Assembly (NCBI GenBank): GCA_016617855.1
Contig: JAECUM010001735.1
Span: 124,001-188,000 of the forward strand
DNA from: Megalonaias nervosa
Taxonomy: Eukaryota; Mollusca; Bivalvia; Unionida; Unionidae
Reading direction: 5' to 3'
Length of the DNA stretch: 64,000 nt
Below the pieces are notes generated by a model, which ran no database searches, was not told the origin of the DNA, and saw only the letters and a list, made by a program, of their open reading frames with translations. Shown in pieces: positions 33,811-46,029 of the stretch. The position numbers and the translations under genes are program-made. Position 1 is the first letter of the stretch, and every line of letters starts with the position of its first letter.

Positions 33811-35084
33811 AGTAGAAAATGTGTATAATCATCTGATAACGATGTAGATAAATCTCTTTCTCACAACCTCTAAAGACATAGCTGACAACCCCAGAATACA
33901 AAAATACTGATTGCCTATGACAAAAAACTGATTTTCAGGAACAAATACAGATTTTTAAAATTTTTTTTATGTAAGAGTAACTATTTCCAACATCTACAAC
34001 CATCAGCAAGTTAGGACAATAACCTACTTAATTATTTACTGTCAAAGTGCAGTTCTTGCATTCGTGCACCTTCTGAACAGGCAACCTGTTATATTCAGTT
34101 TCCCACTGTAAGGTACAGTAGTGCAATGCACTCACACTCAGATACTGGTGGTTTATAAGAGCCGTTTCCACACCTTTTTTTTTCAATCATTAATATCAAT
34201 TCCAATGTACCATCTTTCATTGATTTTCTGAATTCTGTGCACAAGAGTAATCCTCATTGATTTTACTTTCTGGAAAAAGTGTAAGAAATAAATCGCCAGC
34301 AGCTGTAGCAACTGAAGGATGATGGTTTATTTCTAAAAGAAATTTAGTAAACAAACTTCCGATTGAATTACATCAATGTTCTATCTGGTATCTACAAACT
34401 TAAGTTCAGGCTGTGTTTGTTGATGCTGAAGCAGCAAGCTAATGATTATTAGCTTTTTTATGCTGTTTTATGTTATGGGCACCTCTATGTCCATAAGTGA
34501 AATCACAATTACACAATTTGCAAAATGCAAAGCTTTCTCCTTTACTAGATGGTTTCACAAATCTAAACATGATGCCATAATTGTCCTTCCAGTTCTTTTT
34601 TATTCTTTGCTGAAGAAAATTCTGAATCTTCTGCTTTGCTTTTCTACATGACTAGAAGTTGAATATAATGAACATGAGATGCAGTGATAGGGGCAACTTA
34701 TTTGTGCAATTCAATATGGTGGTTAAAGACTGGCATGGTAGCCTCAATTTCAAATGAACCAATCATATTTTAGTACTCTATATCCCTATATACATGTGAT
34801 ACATTTACTCTCAGAATGGAACCGGGTGCCCATTTTAAACAGAAAATTGCAAAGAAATTTTAAATTTTTATTTATTTAAGAAAAGGATTTTTAACAAGAA
34901 AAATGTACACCCGTGTTCAGGTCCAAAATATGGGACAAATACACGAAAAATGTGACACTTGGCAATTTAATAACAATTCAATAATCAAATGCTTCAAATT
35001 TCCAATTACACTCCTTCCGCTCAACCCTTCAGTAGCCTACTGCATCACTTGATTAGCAGTGTGAGATTGATTTTCACCTGTCCT
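33811..35084. other. Intergenic sequence, no recognised feature
   Basis: AT-rich, with a few homopolymer runs. No gene or repeat family recognised. Confidence 0.4.
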
Positions 35085-35262
35085 TGTATTCATCTGTGGT
35101 ATTCTCTCCTATTTCTCCCAATTCCTTCTCCTCTTCCTCCCTGACTTTCTCCAAATTCCTTCTCCTCCTCCTCGACTTCTCTATACTCCTATTCCTCCTC
35201 CTCCACTTTCTCCTCCAGACTCCTTTTCCTCCTCCTCCAACTTCTCTCCACCGACTAGACTT
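35085..35262 (+). repeat. Degenerate polypyrimidine minisatellite
   Basis: Almost pure C/T on the plus strand, with repeated TTCTCCTCCTCCTC and CTTTCTCC blocks at roughly 30-36-bp spacing. The open frames on both strands across it are compositional. Confidence 0.8.
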
Positions 35263-36026
35263 CTGTCGACTTTGTTCAACTAGTCTCAATTCCATCTCCA
35301 CCTCTTGGAGACTTGGGACTCAATTGAACTGGAAGTTCTCTGTCCCCTAAAAAGCTTCCTTTCTGAAGCTTTTTCTTTCCTTAGAATCTACCTCTAAGTT
35401 TTGCTGCCAAATTACAAGTGGCTCTCAGAGTAACCGTTGTTCATCAATCTTCCTAGGCGAAACAAAATTTTCGCTTACGAGTTGGAAGGTAACATTTGCG
35501 TCAAATTGTAATCATACCCTCTATCTCAATATTTGATTGGACATCGCTGAGGACTGATCCAATCAAACTTACTGTCTGTCAACGAACAGACGGATGAGAA
35601 CACACCTCATTCACCCCGCTGTTCCCTTTGATCCCAAACTAACCTCTTAACACGTAGGTGTGATAATTGCAAGCCTTAGTTAAATGGTGCAATCTATCAC
35701 CTTTGCCGATTCAAGATTCCGTGTCTCCAGCTGGTCATGTTACCTTGCGTAAGAGATTAACACTAGCCCACGGTAATCTTTAGATATCAAACATAACGCT
35801 GCAGTAATATTATAGCTTATACATGACTTTATAGCTGGGGATTAGCAAATGTGACATAAATTATAAAATTCAGATGATTTACAGATGTAGAAACAAAGAA
35901 CTTGTAAATTTCGAGTATGAGAAATGGCAGCTATGGTTGGTCACATGGCTTCACTGACTTGACAGTGAATGAATTCTCTCAAGATTTTAAAGCACATAAA
36001 AATTTCTTCCATAAAAAATAATTATA
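35263..36026. other. Intergenic sequence
   Basis: No feature recognised. GC content is slightly higher near 35,500-35,770. Confidence 0.4.
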
Positions 36027-37355
36027 CAGTCCTACCCGTTTATGTCGACATCCTCGGGCCCGAGGAAATACTGTCGACATAGGCGGATGTCGAGATAAGT
36101 GTTTGGGGGGTGGGGTTCTGAAAAAAGATACAAGTTAAATTCGTCAGTAAGGGGTGACCTGTCGTCAGTGAGTAGCATTGACACTTTGAGAAAACAAACA
36201 ATGCAAATTTTGATTACATGAAGACAAAACCAGTGTCAAATACACTTGTATATTGACAAATTACATTTTGGTTACCTTTATGTAATAAAATCCACAATAA
36301 AATATTGCATCAGTCACATCCTGATATGAAAAACATTCACTACAATTATTCAATGTCGGCATAAGCACATGGTTTCATAGTTGTTATTTACACGCTTGGA
36401 GCACATGTACTTAAATTGGCCTAGATTTTGGTCAGTCTGTTCCCATCTTACTGAGGCTTCCAAGGGGATGGGGCTATTCACAGGGAAATGAAAACCTGTC
36501 AACAAGTTGGTTTAAACAGTACTTGTATTTAGTTACAGAAGTCATCGTGAAAAGTACATAAAAGCGAACAAGAGATATGCGGCTGATATGATTAATGAAG
36601 GCATAATATTGTATACATTGACACATGCTAATGAGGTATTAAAAGAAAATGATTCTTACAATACAATATTGTAACAATGTCAGCTCAATACATTTAAAAT
36701 TTTTCACAGACATCTTTGCGAGATGCCCCACCCTCAACTTCCTTAACAGCCAGATATTTAGTTTCCAGAGACTGTAAATTTAATCTGCGTTTACACTGCC
36801 GTTGGTAGCCATCATAAATATAAATAAAGTTAAAAAGGAAACTTTCACAGCACAATAAACTTGTTTTAATCAACGATCACTTTGGAAAATGCAAGAATCA
36901 GATCAGATTTCATTGCTTTTATTTAAGTCGCCGCGAGAGGCCAACTTTATAGGACCAAACAAAAGCCAGTTTGTTTATTTTTTATCTGACCGCGACATCA
37001 AAGCCTGGCGGCAAGATCAACTAATTGTTGAACAAAGTTTGGGTCGGAACTGGCATCTGGTCGACATAAATGATAAGGCGGTAAAATTAAAGCCTGGCGG
37101 CAAGATCAACTAATTGTTGAACAAAGTATGGGTCGGAACTGGCAGCTTGTCGACATAAATGATTAGAAAACAAAGGATTTGTTCAAGCTGGGCCAAGGGC
37201 TTCTGTCGACATGTACGTTTATTTTTTTATCTCGACGTCGACATAAGCATGACAATTTTGGTAGTAATAGTAGACCAAGGGACCGGGACTTTGCTTTTTT
37301 GTCGAAACAGGCGGCTTGTCGACATAAGTGATGTCGACATAAGTGGGTAGGACTG
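36027..37355. mobile_element. 1,329-bp non-autonomous Tigger/pogo-like element with TA target duplication
   Basis: The left terminus CAGTCCTACCCGTTTATGTC and the inverted right terminus CAGTCCTACCCACTTATGTC agree at 18 of 20 positions. TA dinucleotides flank both sides (36,025-36,026 and 37,356-37,357). The sequence GTCGACAT recurs about eight times, clustered near both ends. An 89-bp segment is duplicated in tandem inside the right half. No transposase is encoded. Termini and TA duplication place it with pogo/Tigger elements. Confidence 0.9.
37001..37175 (+). repeat. 89-bp tandem duplication inside the Tigger-like element
   Basis: AAGCCTGGCGGCAAGATCAA starts at 37,001 and again at 37,090. 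Both copies run through GTTGAACAAAG and GGGTCGGAACTGGCA to a TCGACATAAATGAT end with very few differences, so the duplication is recent relative to the element. Confidence 0.93.
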
Positions 37356-37357
37356 TA

Positions 37358-39503
37358 CAGCTATAATGATTGGATTTTACTCTTAAATCTTTCTATACAT
37401 AATAGGTGTGTACTAAAAATGTAAAATGGTTAAAATTGATGTTAAATGTAACATATACTACACTGCTTAATAGTTAACAGGCAGGCCTATGTGTATGGAG
37501 TCAAACGGGTAACAGGTGTTCTATTTATAGCACACTGCACTGGGTAACTATGCTACAGGTATATCGATGGGCTAAAAAGCCATACACTCTATGAGGTAAA
37601 GGGTTAAACTGATATAATTAAAAGGCAAAGAAGTCAGGTTATAAACAACCATTCCACATATTACTTCGATATATTACTTAATTGGCTGACAACAGCTAGT
37701 GAGATGTGTTTGAAGACTACAGTGGACGAGCCCATTGTGCTAATTTGCATAGGTACACTCAGGACTTGGAACAACCCAATATGGTAAATCAAAGAGATGC
37801 TAGATGCGTGTAGAAGAAGAAAAGTTATTATATATCACTGCTCTGAATGAAAATATTTAAGCTACATGTATTATCGGGTTCTGACAATTTTGTAAACAGC
37901 GGCAATGTTTCTTTGAAGTCGGATTTTGTTGTATATATAAAATGAAAACCATGATTATTTCAATTGTGAGAATAGTGTTCACGTGTGATTCATTCCTGAA
38001 GGCGATTTTAGGAAGAAATTAGCTATCAATAGTATTAGCAAAGCCCAACAAAAATAAATTTTAGACTTGGTCAACAGAGTTCGACTTTGTGAAACATGCC
38101 AGCCAAAAAAAAAAAATAAGGTGGAAGAGAGGTAATGAAATCTTGTGCACATACTGCAAACAACATATTGACATATGTCAACTTGGTTCTGACTGTAACT
38201 GGTTTAAAGAATCTAGCACAGAAGTTTGAATACCAGGAAAATCCATTCTCTAGTGTGAATAGTGATAAACACTAATAACACCCACATTACCTTCAAACCC
38301 CCTTTCAAATTTATATTTGAATTGTAGCAACTGAAATGTTGTGTGACAAATAATATTAAAAAGGGGGAAAGACTGGACATATGGAAACTGGAGTCCGGGC
38401 TTGTGGAAATTCAGTCAGGGTTTGTGATTTTTTTCAAGGCACCAGCCCTAGGCCTGTGTCAAAGAAGTTTTTTCTTTGAGCACTGTGACTTATAAGCAAG
38501 TATATACTATAAGTCAATAAAAAGTTATCTTAACATCACTGGGATCTATGAGGGCTAAGGATTAACACCTAACACTATAGTAAAAGTCATACTGGTCATG
38601 CATGAGCATTTACTCATCTTAAATTAAATACAAATTGTTGTTTTAAAATTTACTGCTAATTTTGTTTAACCAAAGTTTATTCAATCTTGATTATTGAAAG
38701 CTCTGCACTTTAACTGTTGTCAAGAAACCTCCAGACAAAAATGATCGATTCCTAAAGACTTTTATAATGGTGGTCAGGTACTAAACAGAGTCAAGAAAAT
38801 AGCACTCTGAATCTAATCAACACAATACGAATTTGATTATCAACATGCATAGCTTTCAATGTGACATCACAGCATGCGTCATTCAATCCAGTTTGTACTG
38901 GATCACACCTGTATGTTGATCTTGTCCAATAATGTCCACATACTTTAACACTGATTTTGCCATTGATACTTCTTGGGCATGCAAATATTGCCCTTCCCAA
39001 GGAATATGGATGTATGAGGATCCATATAAAGTGAATAATTGTCATTTAAAGGTATGTAGAATTAAATTCTAAAAAATGACACCCATTACTGAAATAATCG
39101 ATGTTAAACAGATACATGACCTGTATGACTTTTACTACAAATACAAACAATGCATCACTTAACAATGGGGGCATCTGGAACGACGATAAGGAAAACTGTG
39201 CATGGACTAGTGACACAGGATTGACTTCAAATGCATTCTTAGGCCTTGCCTTAGTCCTACATGTAAGACCTCAATGCTGACATTTACGTTTTGGGCATCA
39301 GAGTCTTACTGCCTAACTAACGGCGCAATGTAGTGTGTTTTGATGTCGACTAACATCGTAATGAAAGTCAAATTTTCAGGAATATCTCGCACAACTGGCA
39401 ACCAATAACAACGTTTTTCTACAAAATAAAGTCATGATGTTTTAGTCAGACTTTACTTACTCTGATGTCTTTTCTCTAATAAATTCAAACTCTCACAAGA
39501 GAA
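37358..39503. other. Intergenic sequence
   Basis: 38,350-38,465 is the inverted relative of 13,030-13,135. Otherwise no gene or repeat family was recognised. Confidence 0.4.
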
Positions 39504-39582
39504 ATGGACCTCTTTTCAAGTTTCGTTGGCCTACATTTCAGTTGGCTGGAAAGAGATGAAAGCCAGGAATGCCAAAATCAGG
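39504..39582 (+). CDS. Candidate short first coding exon, unidentified
   Basis: An ATG in a reasonable context (purine at -3, G at +4) opens 26 codons (beginning MDLFSSFVG, ending SQECQNQ). It then meets a strong donor, CAGG followed by GTAAGT. I do not recognise the peptide, and no matching downstream exon was found. It lies 1.2 kb upstream of ST7 on the same strand, so it could be an alternative 5' exon, part of another gene, or chance. A strong donor and an open frame this short occur by chance fairly often. Confidence 0.2.
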
Positions 39583-39944
39583 GTAAGTTGCAATATTATT
39601 CTTTAACGAAATGAATAAAAATATATTATACCTATTGGAATTGTAAGCAATGTTTCATTTTGTTCAAGAAATATATCCCGCACATGAACCTACTTGAACA
39701 TACATCGGCATACCTTGACTACTGTCGCATTTCAACAAATTCAAATGTATGTCAATGGAACATGAAAATGCGTCCATTTGCTAGTGTCAGATTTTTATTC
39801 AAACAGAATAAAAACAGCACAGTAAGTATATTAATTACATATCAATTTGTGGAAGTGTGTCGATATGGGCTGTCAAGTGTGTGAGATGTTCCTGAAACTT
39901 TGACTACTCGTTCCAATGTCAAATGACATCGGAACACGTTATAC

Positions 39945-40205
39945 AAGGCTGTTATTTGGGTAGTAAGATGTAGCACTAAAACATAAATAATGTGATACGT
40001 CTTACACTGTAGGACTAGCCCTGACTTAGTCCTACAATGTAAAACATAGCACGTTGTTTTTGTTTTAGTGCTACGTCTTACCACTCAAATAAGAGCCTTA
40101 CACAGCGCTGTTGGTTGGGCAGTAAGACCCATCACCCTCCCAGAACAAAAATATTGGGTGATGTGTCTTACGTTGTAGGACGTTGTAGGACTAGCCTTGC
40201 CTTAA
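39945..40205. repeat. Fold-back (inverted) repeat, probable MITE
   Basis: TTATTTGGGTAGTAAGATGT + AGCACTAAAAC (39,952-39,982) is inverted at 40,062-40,096 (TTTTAGTGCTACGTCTTACC + ACTCAAATAAG). An inner palindrome TAGGACTA...TAGTCCTA sits between them. A diverged partial copy follows (GCTGTTGGTTGGGCAGTAAG at 40,107), and TTGTAGGACTAGCCTTGCCT ends the region. Confidence 0.75.
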
Positions 40206-40799
40206 CCTATAGAAAAAGGTATTAATACAAGCTTAAAGCTTTGTAGCAACCTTGTTTATTGTTCACACGTTATAATCACAGGCACATGATTCTGGGGGAA
40301 TTAATGTGTACACTAACCAATCAACGCTCTGTTAATTGCTGAGTGTGCACATTAGTTTGCCCCTGAATCAAGTGTCTGTACCTGTGGTTATAATGCAAAT
40401 GACGAAATTGTGTGACTCGTACTTCTACTGGGAATTCAGTTTACTCTCAGAAAGAATGATTATTATCCTTCCTTATAATGTACCTTGCTCTTTTCCTACC
40501 ACATTAATTTAACTGGTTCGAAATGCATTTTGGTTTGTCTTTAATCATAACTTTAAACAATCCTTAGATAATCCACACAACAGTTAAAACCACTTGCACA
40601 ATTTGTGTAAACACTTCCGCCAAAAGTGATATCATCCCGCAGCAACCATTGCAAAATAAATTGTTTCAGAGCTTCCCGTTCGAATTCTTATGAAACATGT
40701 TTAATTTCCTGATCATTTTCGAGAAGCAAAATAATTGTGATACCGTTGAAAATAAAACCGTTGTTGAAGAATATTTACTGCGTGACTATAGTAGCCAGC
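40206..40799 (+). promoter_or_regulatory. ST7 upstream region (probable promoter and 5' UTR)
   Basis: Immediate upstream of the ST7 start codon. It includes CACTTCCGCC at about 40,613 (the reverse complement, GGCGGAAGTG, is an ETS-type site common in TATA-less housekeeping promoters). No TATA box at a fitting distance was seen. The in-frame extension upstream of the ATG starts only with GTG and is not conserved-looking, so it is taken as 5' UTR. The transcription start is unknown. Confidence 0.4.
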
Positions 40800-40950
40800 A
40801 TGGCTAGTTTCCTGTCAAGAAGTACGGAGACGATTAAAACGTGGATTCAATGGTCATGGAGTTATTTATGGGCTGTATGGTTCTTATTGGTTGTATTTGT
40901 GGTTTACATATTACGAGGACCTCTCAAGCTGAGTGAAAACATATCATATG
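40800..40950 (+). CDS. ST7: ST7 (suppressor of tumorigenicity 7) exon 1
   Basis: The ATG at 40,800 has a good context (AGCATGG). The 50 complete codons start [13 protein letters not shown] and run through [11 protein letters not shown] and a hydrophobic stretch ([10 protein letters not shown]) to [19 protein letters not shown] donor follows, leaving one base of a split codon. Vertebrate ST7 begins with the same layout: a short polar N-terminus, a WSW-YLW-VWF block, a first transmembrane helix ending VYILR, then PLK. The match over about 40 residues is unmistakable. ST7 is a conserved multi-pass membrane protein with a TPR-like cytosolic region; its biochemical role is unsettled. Only exon 1 is here. 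The expected second-exon block (ending in an EWWYF motif) was searched for by eye on the plus strand to 64,000 and not found. Confidence 0.93.
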
Positions 40951-42182
40951 GTATGTATGATTTGCGCCGGACGAAACGTCAAAGCATATGTCTCACTTTG
41001 TACCTCACGCATTTTAAAAGTTTATGATCATTTTGCAATATTTATGCACACTAGTGATGCAGCTAACAGGGTTCATTGTTGCACAAGATTTCTGTATGTC
41101 TATTGCTGCACTAAGTATGCAGCTTGCCCTTAATACCTTCCGCTGTCCTTTATCCCAAGGGAAGCAACTCTGAAAATTTGAAATACGCAAAGCTTACAAC
41201 TGACCTGGCATTAACAGCAACAGCGTAATGTCATTACGAAACGTGCAGATGTTTTGCACATAGCCCATGTGCATTATTCACCTGTGAAAGGAAAGTTTGT
41301 GTTGATTTAAATGACTTGAATGTGAGCTGTTGGGACCTTAATGTTGAAATGTTTCTGATCTTAACACTAACAGGTTGTGCACCCATCAACACCATTTTCA
41401 AGTCCTGCATTACATGTAACTCGTATCCCGAGTTCTTGTAAATTTATGCTAGAACATATTGTACATCGACATACACAGGACATACATAACAGGACTGTAA
41501 TTAATTCACAGTTATGAGTCACCTTGAACATGTTACAAGAATGATTTGGGCAAGAGATCTTTAGTAAGGCATATAGGGGATGACTCCCTTGCAAACAAGA
41601 AATAGGGGAATCTGACTGACATTTTTTAGAAACTGTCCACCAATTAATCTTCCGGCTACAAAGGCATTTATGGGTTTGTTTTTGCATGGGTTTTTATATC
41701 TCTCATCTGTAAATGATTACTTGCGACAAAATATGGATGTTCATTATTAATTTCAACAATATTCTGCCCCATGATTATTTCAGTCAAATATGAAACTACT
41801 TCTACACATTTTTTAATTAAGAATCATGTGATGTAACTCACATTTATGTAACATTTTAATTTTTATAATATTAATATGTGTGCATAATATTATACAATTT
41901 TACTGAATTCCTGGAAATGGACAAAATAAATCCAACAAAATTGATATTTTTACATCAGAAGATATTATGGAATAAAATACTTAAACAAAATGGACAGAGA
42001 ATAAGATTACTTTTTGACTGAATAAATGGATGCATATCACAATAGGTTTAAATGATTTTATACTGTATTTTGTATGCATATGAGAAATAAAGAAAATCAC
42101 AAATACAGAGAAAAAACTCGCCACCATGTACATTTCAAAATATGCATGCTTATCATTGAAAATGTTTGATAAAGAAATATGG

Positions 42183-42220
<38 letters not shown>

Positions 42221-44685
42221 TACTGCTTAATTTATAGAAGTTAAATGAATCAGTTCAGCAGAGAATTAATGATAAAAGATTTTAAAAAGCAATATTTCAG
42301 TTAAGGTAAATTAAATGGTTTTGTATGGGTGTTGGTCCTTGGACTGTGACTTTTTTTACACTATTGAGTGACTTTTATGGGGAGTTCATAGAGTTTGACT
42401 GGTACTAAAAATTTCATTTAATTGCTATAATTTTTGTATAGGTTTGACACAGCTCAAGCTGGTGCACAGAGTGCTTGTTTACATATTTAATCAGTTATGT
42501 AAAAGCTGCTTTTCACATCTGCATCATCACCTTCTTACCAATCTCTGTAAAATTTACAAGCAAAGCATACTGGTGTTAAACAGATTGTTTTTGCCCATTA
42601 GTGAGTGCATCACACATATTATCTTCATCCAGATAAAAGAGCCAGAATGATTTTAGAAATGTTTCAAATACTGAGTACAGCTCCCAAAGACAGTTACACA
42701 TATAAATGTGATTTATGGAAATGCAAAATAACTAAAGCATATTGCAGATCAGCATGATGGTAGCATGTCATCTGTGTTCTAGACCACTGTAGCAGTCATT
42801 TGGAATATTTTTAACTACAATATAGCATTTATTCTTGCCATAAAATGTATCATTCTGGTTCTGATGCTGAAAATAATATATTTTCAAGGGCTGTAAGCAC
42901 TTTTTGGTCATATTTTTTACCTGGTTATTGTGAAAAAAAGAAAATACACTAATTGGAAAGTAGTCAGATAATCATTGCATCCTGCAGATAATGAGTGAAC
43001 CTGATTTTTATCAATTAGAATTAAATTGTTCCTTTGTTTTGGTTTTATCTATTTTCTGAATAAAGAATGCATTATTGAAGTTGTACAACAGAACTTGTCT
43101 TGAAACCCACCCACCCCTTCAGCCAACAAATTATGGTCCCTAAAGACAGGTGGTCTCTTCTGACAGGTGATAACACTGTATAATTGATAAATTTGTGCAT
43201 CAAGAATCTAGTCTCTTAAGACAGGTGGTCTCTCCGAGCAGTGGTGTTTCATGATAGGTTTTACTGTTTTTGAATTTATTAGGTAAAACAGAGCGGAAAA
43301 ATTGCATTTAATTCATAATTACAGGTTCTGTATTACATGTGCAAAGAACAAAATATCATTACCTGGTTGGAATAGAGCGACGAAATGTTGTCATTCACAA
43401 ACATGTCTTGAAATGTTCTGGATTACCCTGAATTTTGGACAGGCTTCAGGACAGTCATCCTCAGCTTAGTATGACCCATGTGAAACACTGTTAAAGAGTA
43501 ATTAGGTTACATTTTTTTCTTTTGCACCTGTAATTGTCTCAAAACTATCAGCTTCAGCCTAAGGCCAGCTATTAATATCCGCTATTTTGAGTTCTCTAAA
43601 CCACCTGTCTCAATGTTACCTTGTCAGAGTTTCCTGACTCTTCCCACTCCATTTTAGATATTTTGACATTTTGTCAGAGGATGTTTGAACATAATATTGC
43701 CTGGCATCAGATTCACTGATAATGGGCCTTAACCTTCATTTTTTTCTGATGATGTTAAAAATTCTATTGCCATATGATAGATCAACTGACAGCATTTTTG
43801 CTGCTGACTAAATTTTCCTTATTTATCTCTATATCTGCATTTGTCCAGATCCATACAGTTAACTGAAGTTGATTGCACATGCATTAGATTGATAACTTAT
43901 AGACTGTAAGCCAGACTGGTCATATGTAAAAATAACATTTTAATGTAGGAACTGACAGTTTGTCATTCAAAAAGGGATTGTGTTATAAATTAATTTGCAT
44001 CTGTCAGATGTTTTTAGCATAAAACATTGTATAATACTCGTAATTAGAATGTGTTGATGACATTTCTAGTTGCCACATTATGATTCTGAAGACCACTAGA
44101 GAACAATAAGTTGACAGTTTTCACTCACCAATTTTTAATTTTTAGTTGGAAATGCAATCATTTTAGTACCTACTTGGAGTGCTGTTAAAGGTCATATATG
44201 GAGGTTTATGTTTACACATACATCTTAAATCCTCCAAACTAGGAAACCCCAAATTTATTTTTCTTATTATGTCATTAACAAACTATTGCATTTCAGAGTA
44301 TTATCCTCATAACTTTTGGAACATGCATTACATCTCTCCGATATATTGGACAGAAGTGAGATATGAGGGGAACATCAATCATTTAGTACTCTTCCATTTG
44401 ATAGCTCCTGTCATGCATTAAACAAATTGATCAAATCTTAATGCTAAGTGCCATTGTGAATTTGACATATAATCTCAAACAGTACATTTCTACCCCATTA
44501 TAACATGCCTCATTATCATGTTATTCTGGATATAATGCAGTGCTGCTGTGGATTACAGGAGCAAAATCATCCTTATAACAATAAGGGTTGGAAGAAAACA
44601 AGGTGAAAGTTGGTCTTATATCTTCATTTCCTTTTCAGAATCCATTATTTGACAAGTTTTGATAGTGCCCACTATACCACGGTTC
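40951..44685. other. ST7 intron 1, first part
   Basis: AT-rich. No exon recognised on either strand. Holds an (AAT)n microsatellite. 43,140-43,245 has two diverged blocks with AGACAGGTGGTCTCT in direct orientation, and 44,490-44,580 has a TATAACATG/ATAATGCAG block resembling decayed pogo-type MITE ends. Confidence 0.5.
42184..42221 (+). repeat. (AAT)n microsatellite
   Basis: About 12-13 uninterrupted AAT units in ST7 intron 1. Confidence 0.95.
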
Positions 44686-45000
44686 GACTGCTCCGGTAGT
44701 CTAGTGGTTAGAGCATCCGCCTTGGATACAGGAGGTCATGGGTTTGAACCCCAGCTGAGTCATACCAAAGACTTAAAAAAAAGTACTAACAGCTGTCTTG
44801 CTTGGTGCTCAGCATTAGGAGGTTAGTGTTAGGACTGGTCATCCTGGTGTCAGGATAATGTGACTGGCTGGGACATGATGCTACAAGTCTGCGGCATAAT
44901 GCCCCAGTGCTAGACATAACTATAAACTGCCACATTGCAGACATCATAGCGATATGACTGAAAAATTGTTAAAGCTACGTTTAAAAAAATCCAAATCCAA
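44686..45000 (+). mobile_element. tRNA-derived SINE (family 1)
   Basis: The head GACTGCTCCGGTAGTCTAGT then GGTTAGAGCATCCGCCTTGG contains the A box. GGGTTTGAACCCC supplies the B box. The body GTTAGTGTTAGGACTGGTCA, CAGGATAATGTGACTGGCTG, ACATGATGCTAC, CCCCAGTGCTAGACAT and tail AATTGTTAAAGCTACGTTTA match the copies at 32,649 and 51,656. Confidence 0.88.
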
Positions 45001-46029
45001 ATACCATGCTTCTGTATACTATATTCCCAGTATTTCATGGTTTCATCAATATCACAGTTCTTTGTATAAGCAATTGAGTACATAACACAGTAATGGATCC
45101 TGACTACTGCATTACAGCAAGGGACAGCTTTATAAAGGGAAATGGAAGTTTAATAGCAACAATTACTTATCTTGCTGCTATTGCATGGCAAACCTATTTT
45201 TTGTGCCAAAAACTCATTGTCTGTTCGATGTGAATTTATCCTCCCACAGTGGAGAAAAGTCAGTATGGCCCTTTACACACCACTCTGTATGTCACACAGT
45301 CATGTGCAGATAGTAAATATCACCTGTCATCTTTTTTCATGGATGGCATACTGTGTAGATGTCTGTCAAAACTATCACCTGAGAAATTATGCCTGTTGCA
45401 ACTTACCACAAATAAAAGCGGTCTTTTTCTGCAGTTTTTAATTAGTCTTAGTGTCACAGCTGTTTGTTTCATTTTATAAGAAATCATATCATAGCCTTTT
45501 CCCCATTAGAATTTAGTTTTTTAAAGGGTCTCTGAGGCTACCTTATGTTCCTTCTTTTAAGTGGACACACATTCCTTACATATACAAAAAACTGTGGTAC
45601 AGGCATGTCCTTCTGTTCTAAGGAAAATAACAATAGGCCCTGTCTAACATTGAGGACATTGTTTCTTCTATCTTCAGTTTCACCTTGTATACTTTTTGTT
45701 TGCCCATGCTATGTGTTGACATTGTATATATATCTGCATGTTGCTTTAGTAAAAAATGTTCACATTGACATATCTTATTTTTCAGTTGGAAAAACTACAG
45801 GTAATTTACACAAGGTTAACTGTTGTTTACTTATGCTTACAGTATTCATAGTACATACACAGGTGAGCACACGGTACTACACTGCATACAACCAGGTGAG
45901 TTTAAAGGTAACATCATACAGTACTTTTAATGTATACACAGGGGTTTATGCAGTACAACACTGCATACAACCAGGTGAGTTTGAAGTCAACAACAAGTGA
46001 TTTAACATGACCTTCATTATTTCTTTATT
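45001..46029. other. ST7 intron 1 with a 79-bp duplication
   Basis: 45,855-46,000 holds two copies of a 79-bp block (ACTGCATACAACCAGGTGAG at 45,881 and 45,960). Each contains a consensus-like splice donor CAG/GTGAGTTT. Open stretches at 45,172-46,000 have no recognised domain. Confidence 0.5.

Noticed and set aside
35074..35350. Arg/Glu-rich and Ser/Leu/Phe-rich ORFs on opposite strands
   Set aside because: Compositional artefacts of the polypyrimidine tract.
36889..37113. 74-codon ORF inside the Tigger-like element
   Set aside because: Arises from the non-coding 89-bp tandem duplication and has no transposase motif.
44686..44765. tRNA gene (A and B boxes)
   Set aside because: The same head occurs at 32.9 and 51.7 kb fused to a common body, so these are SINEs; the cloverleaf is degraded.
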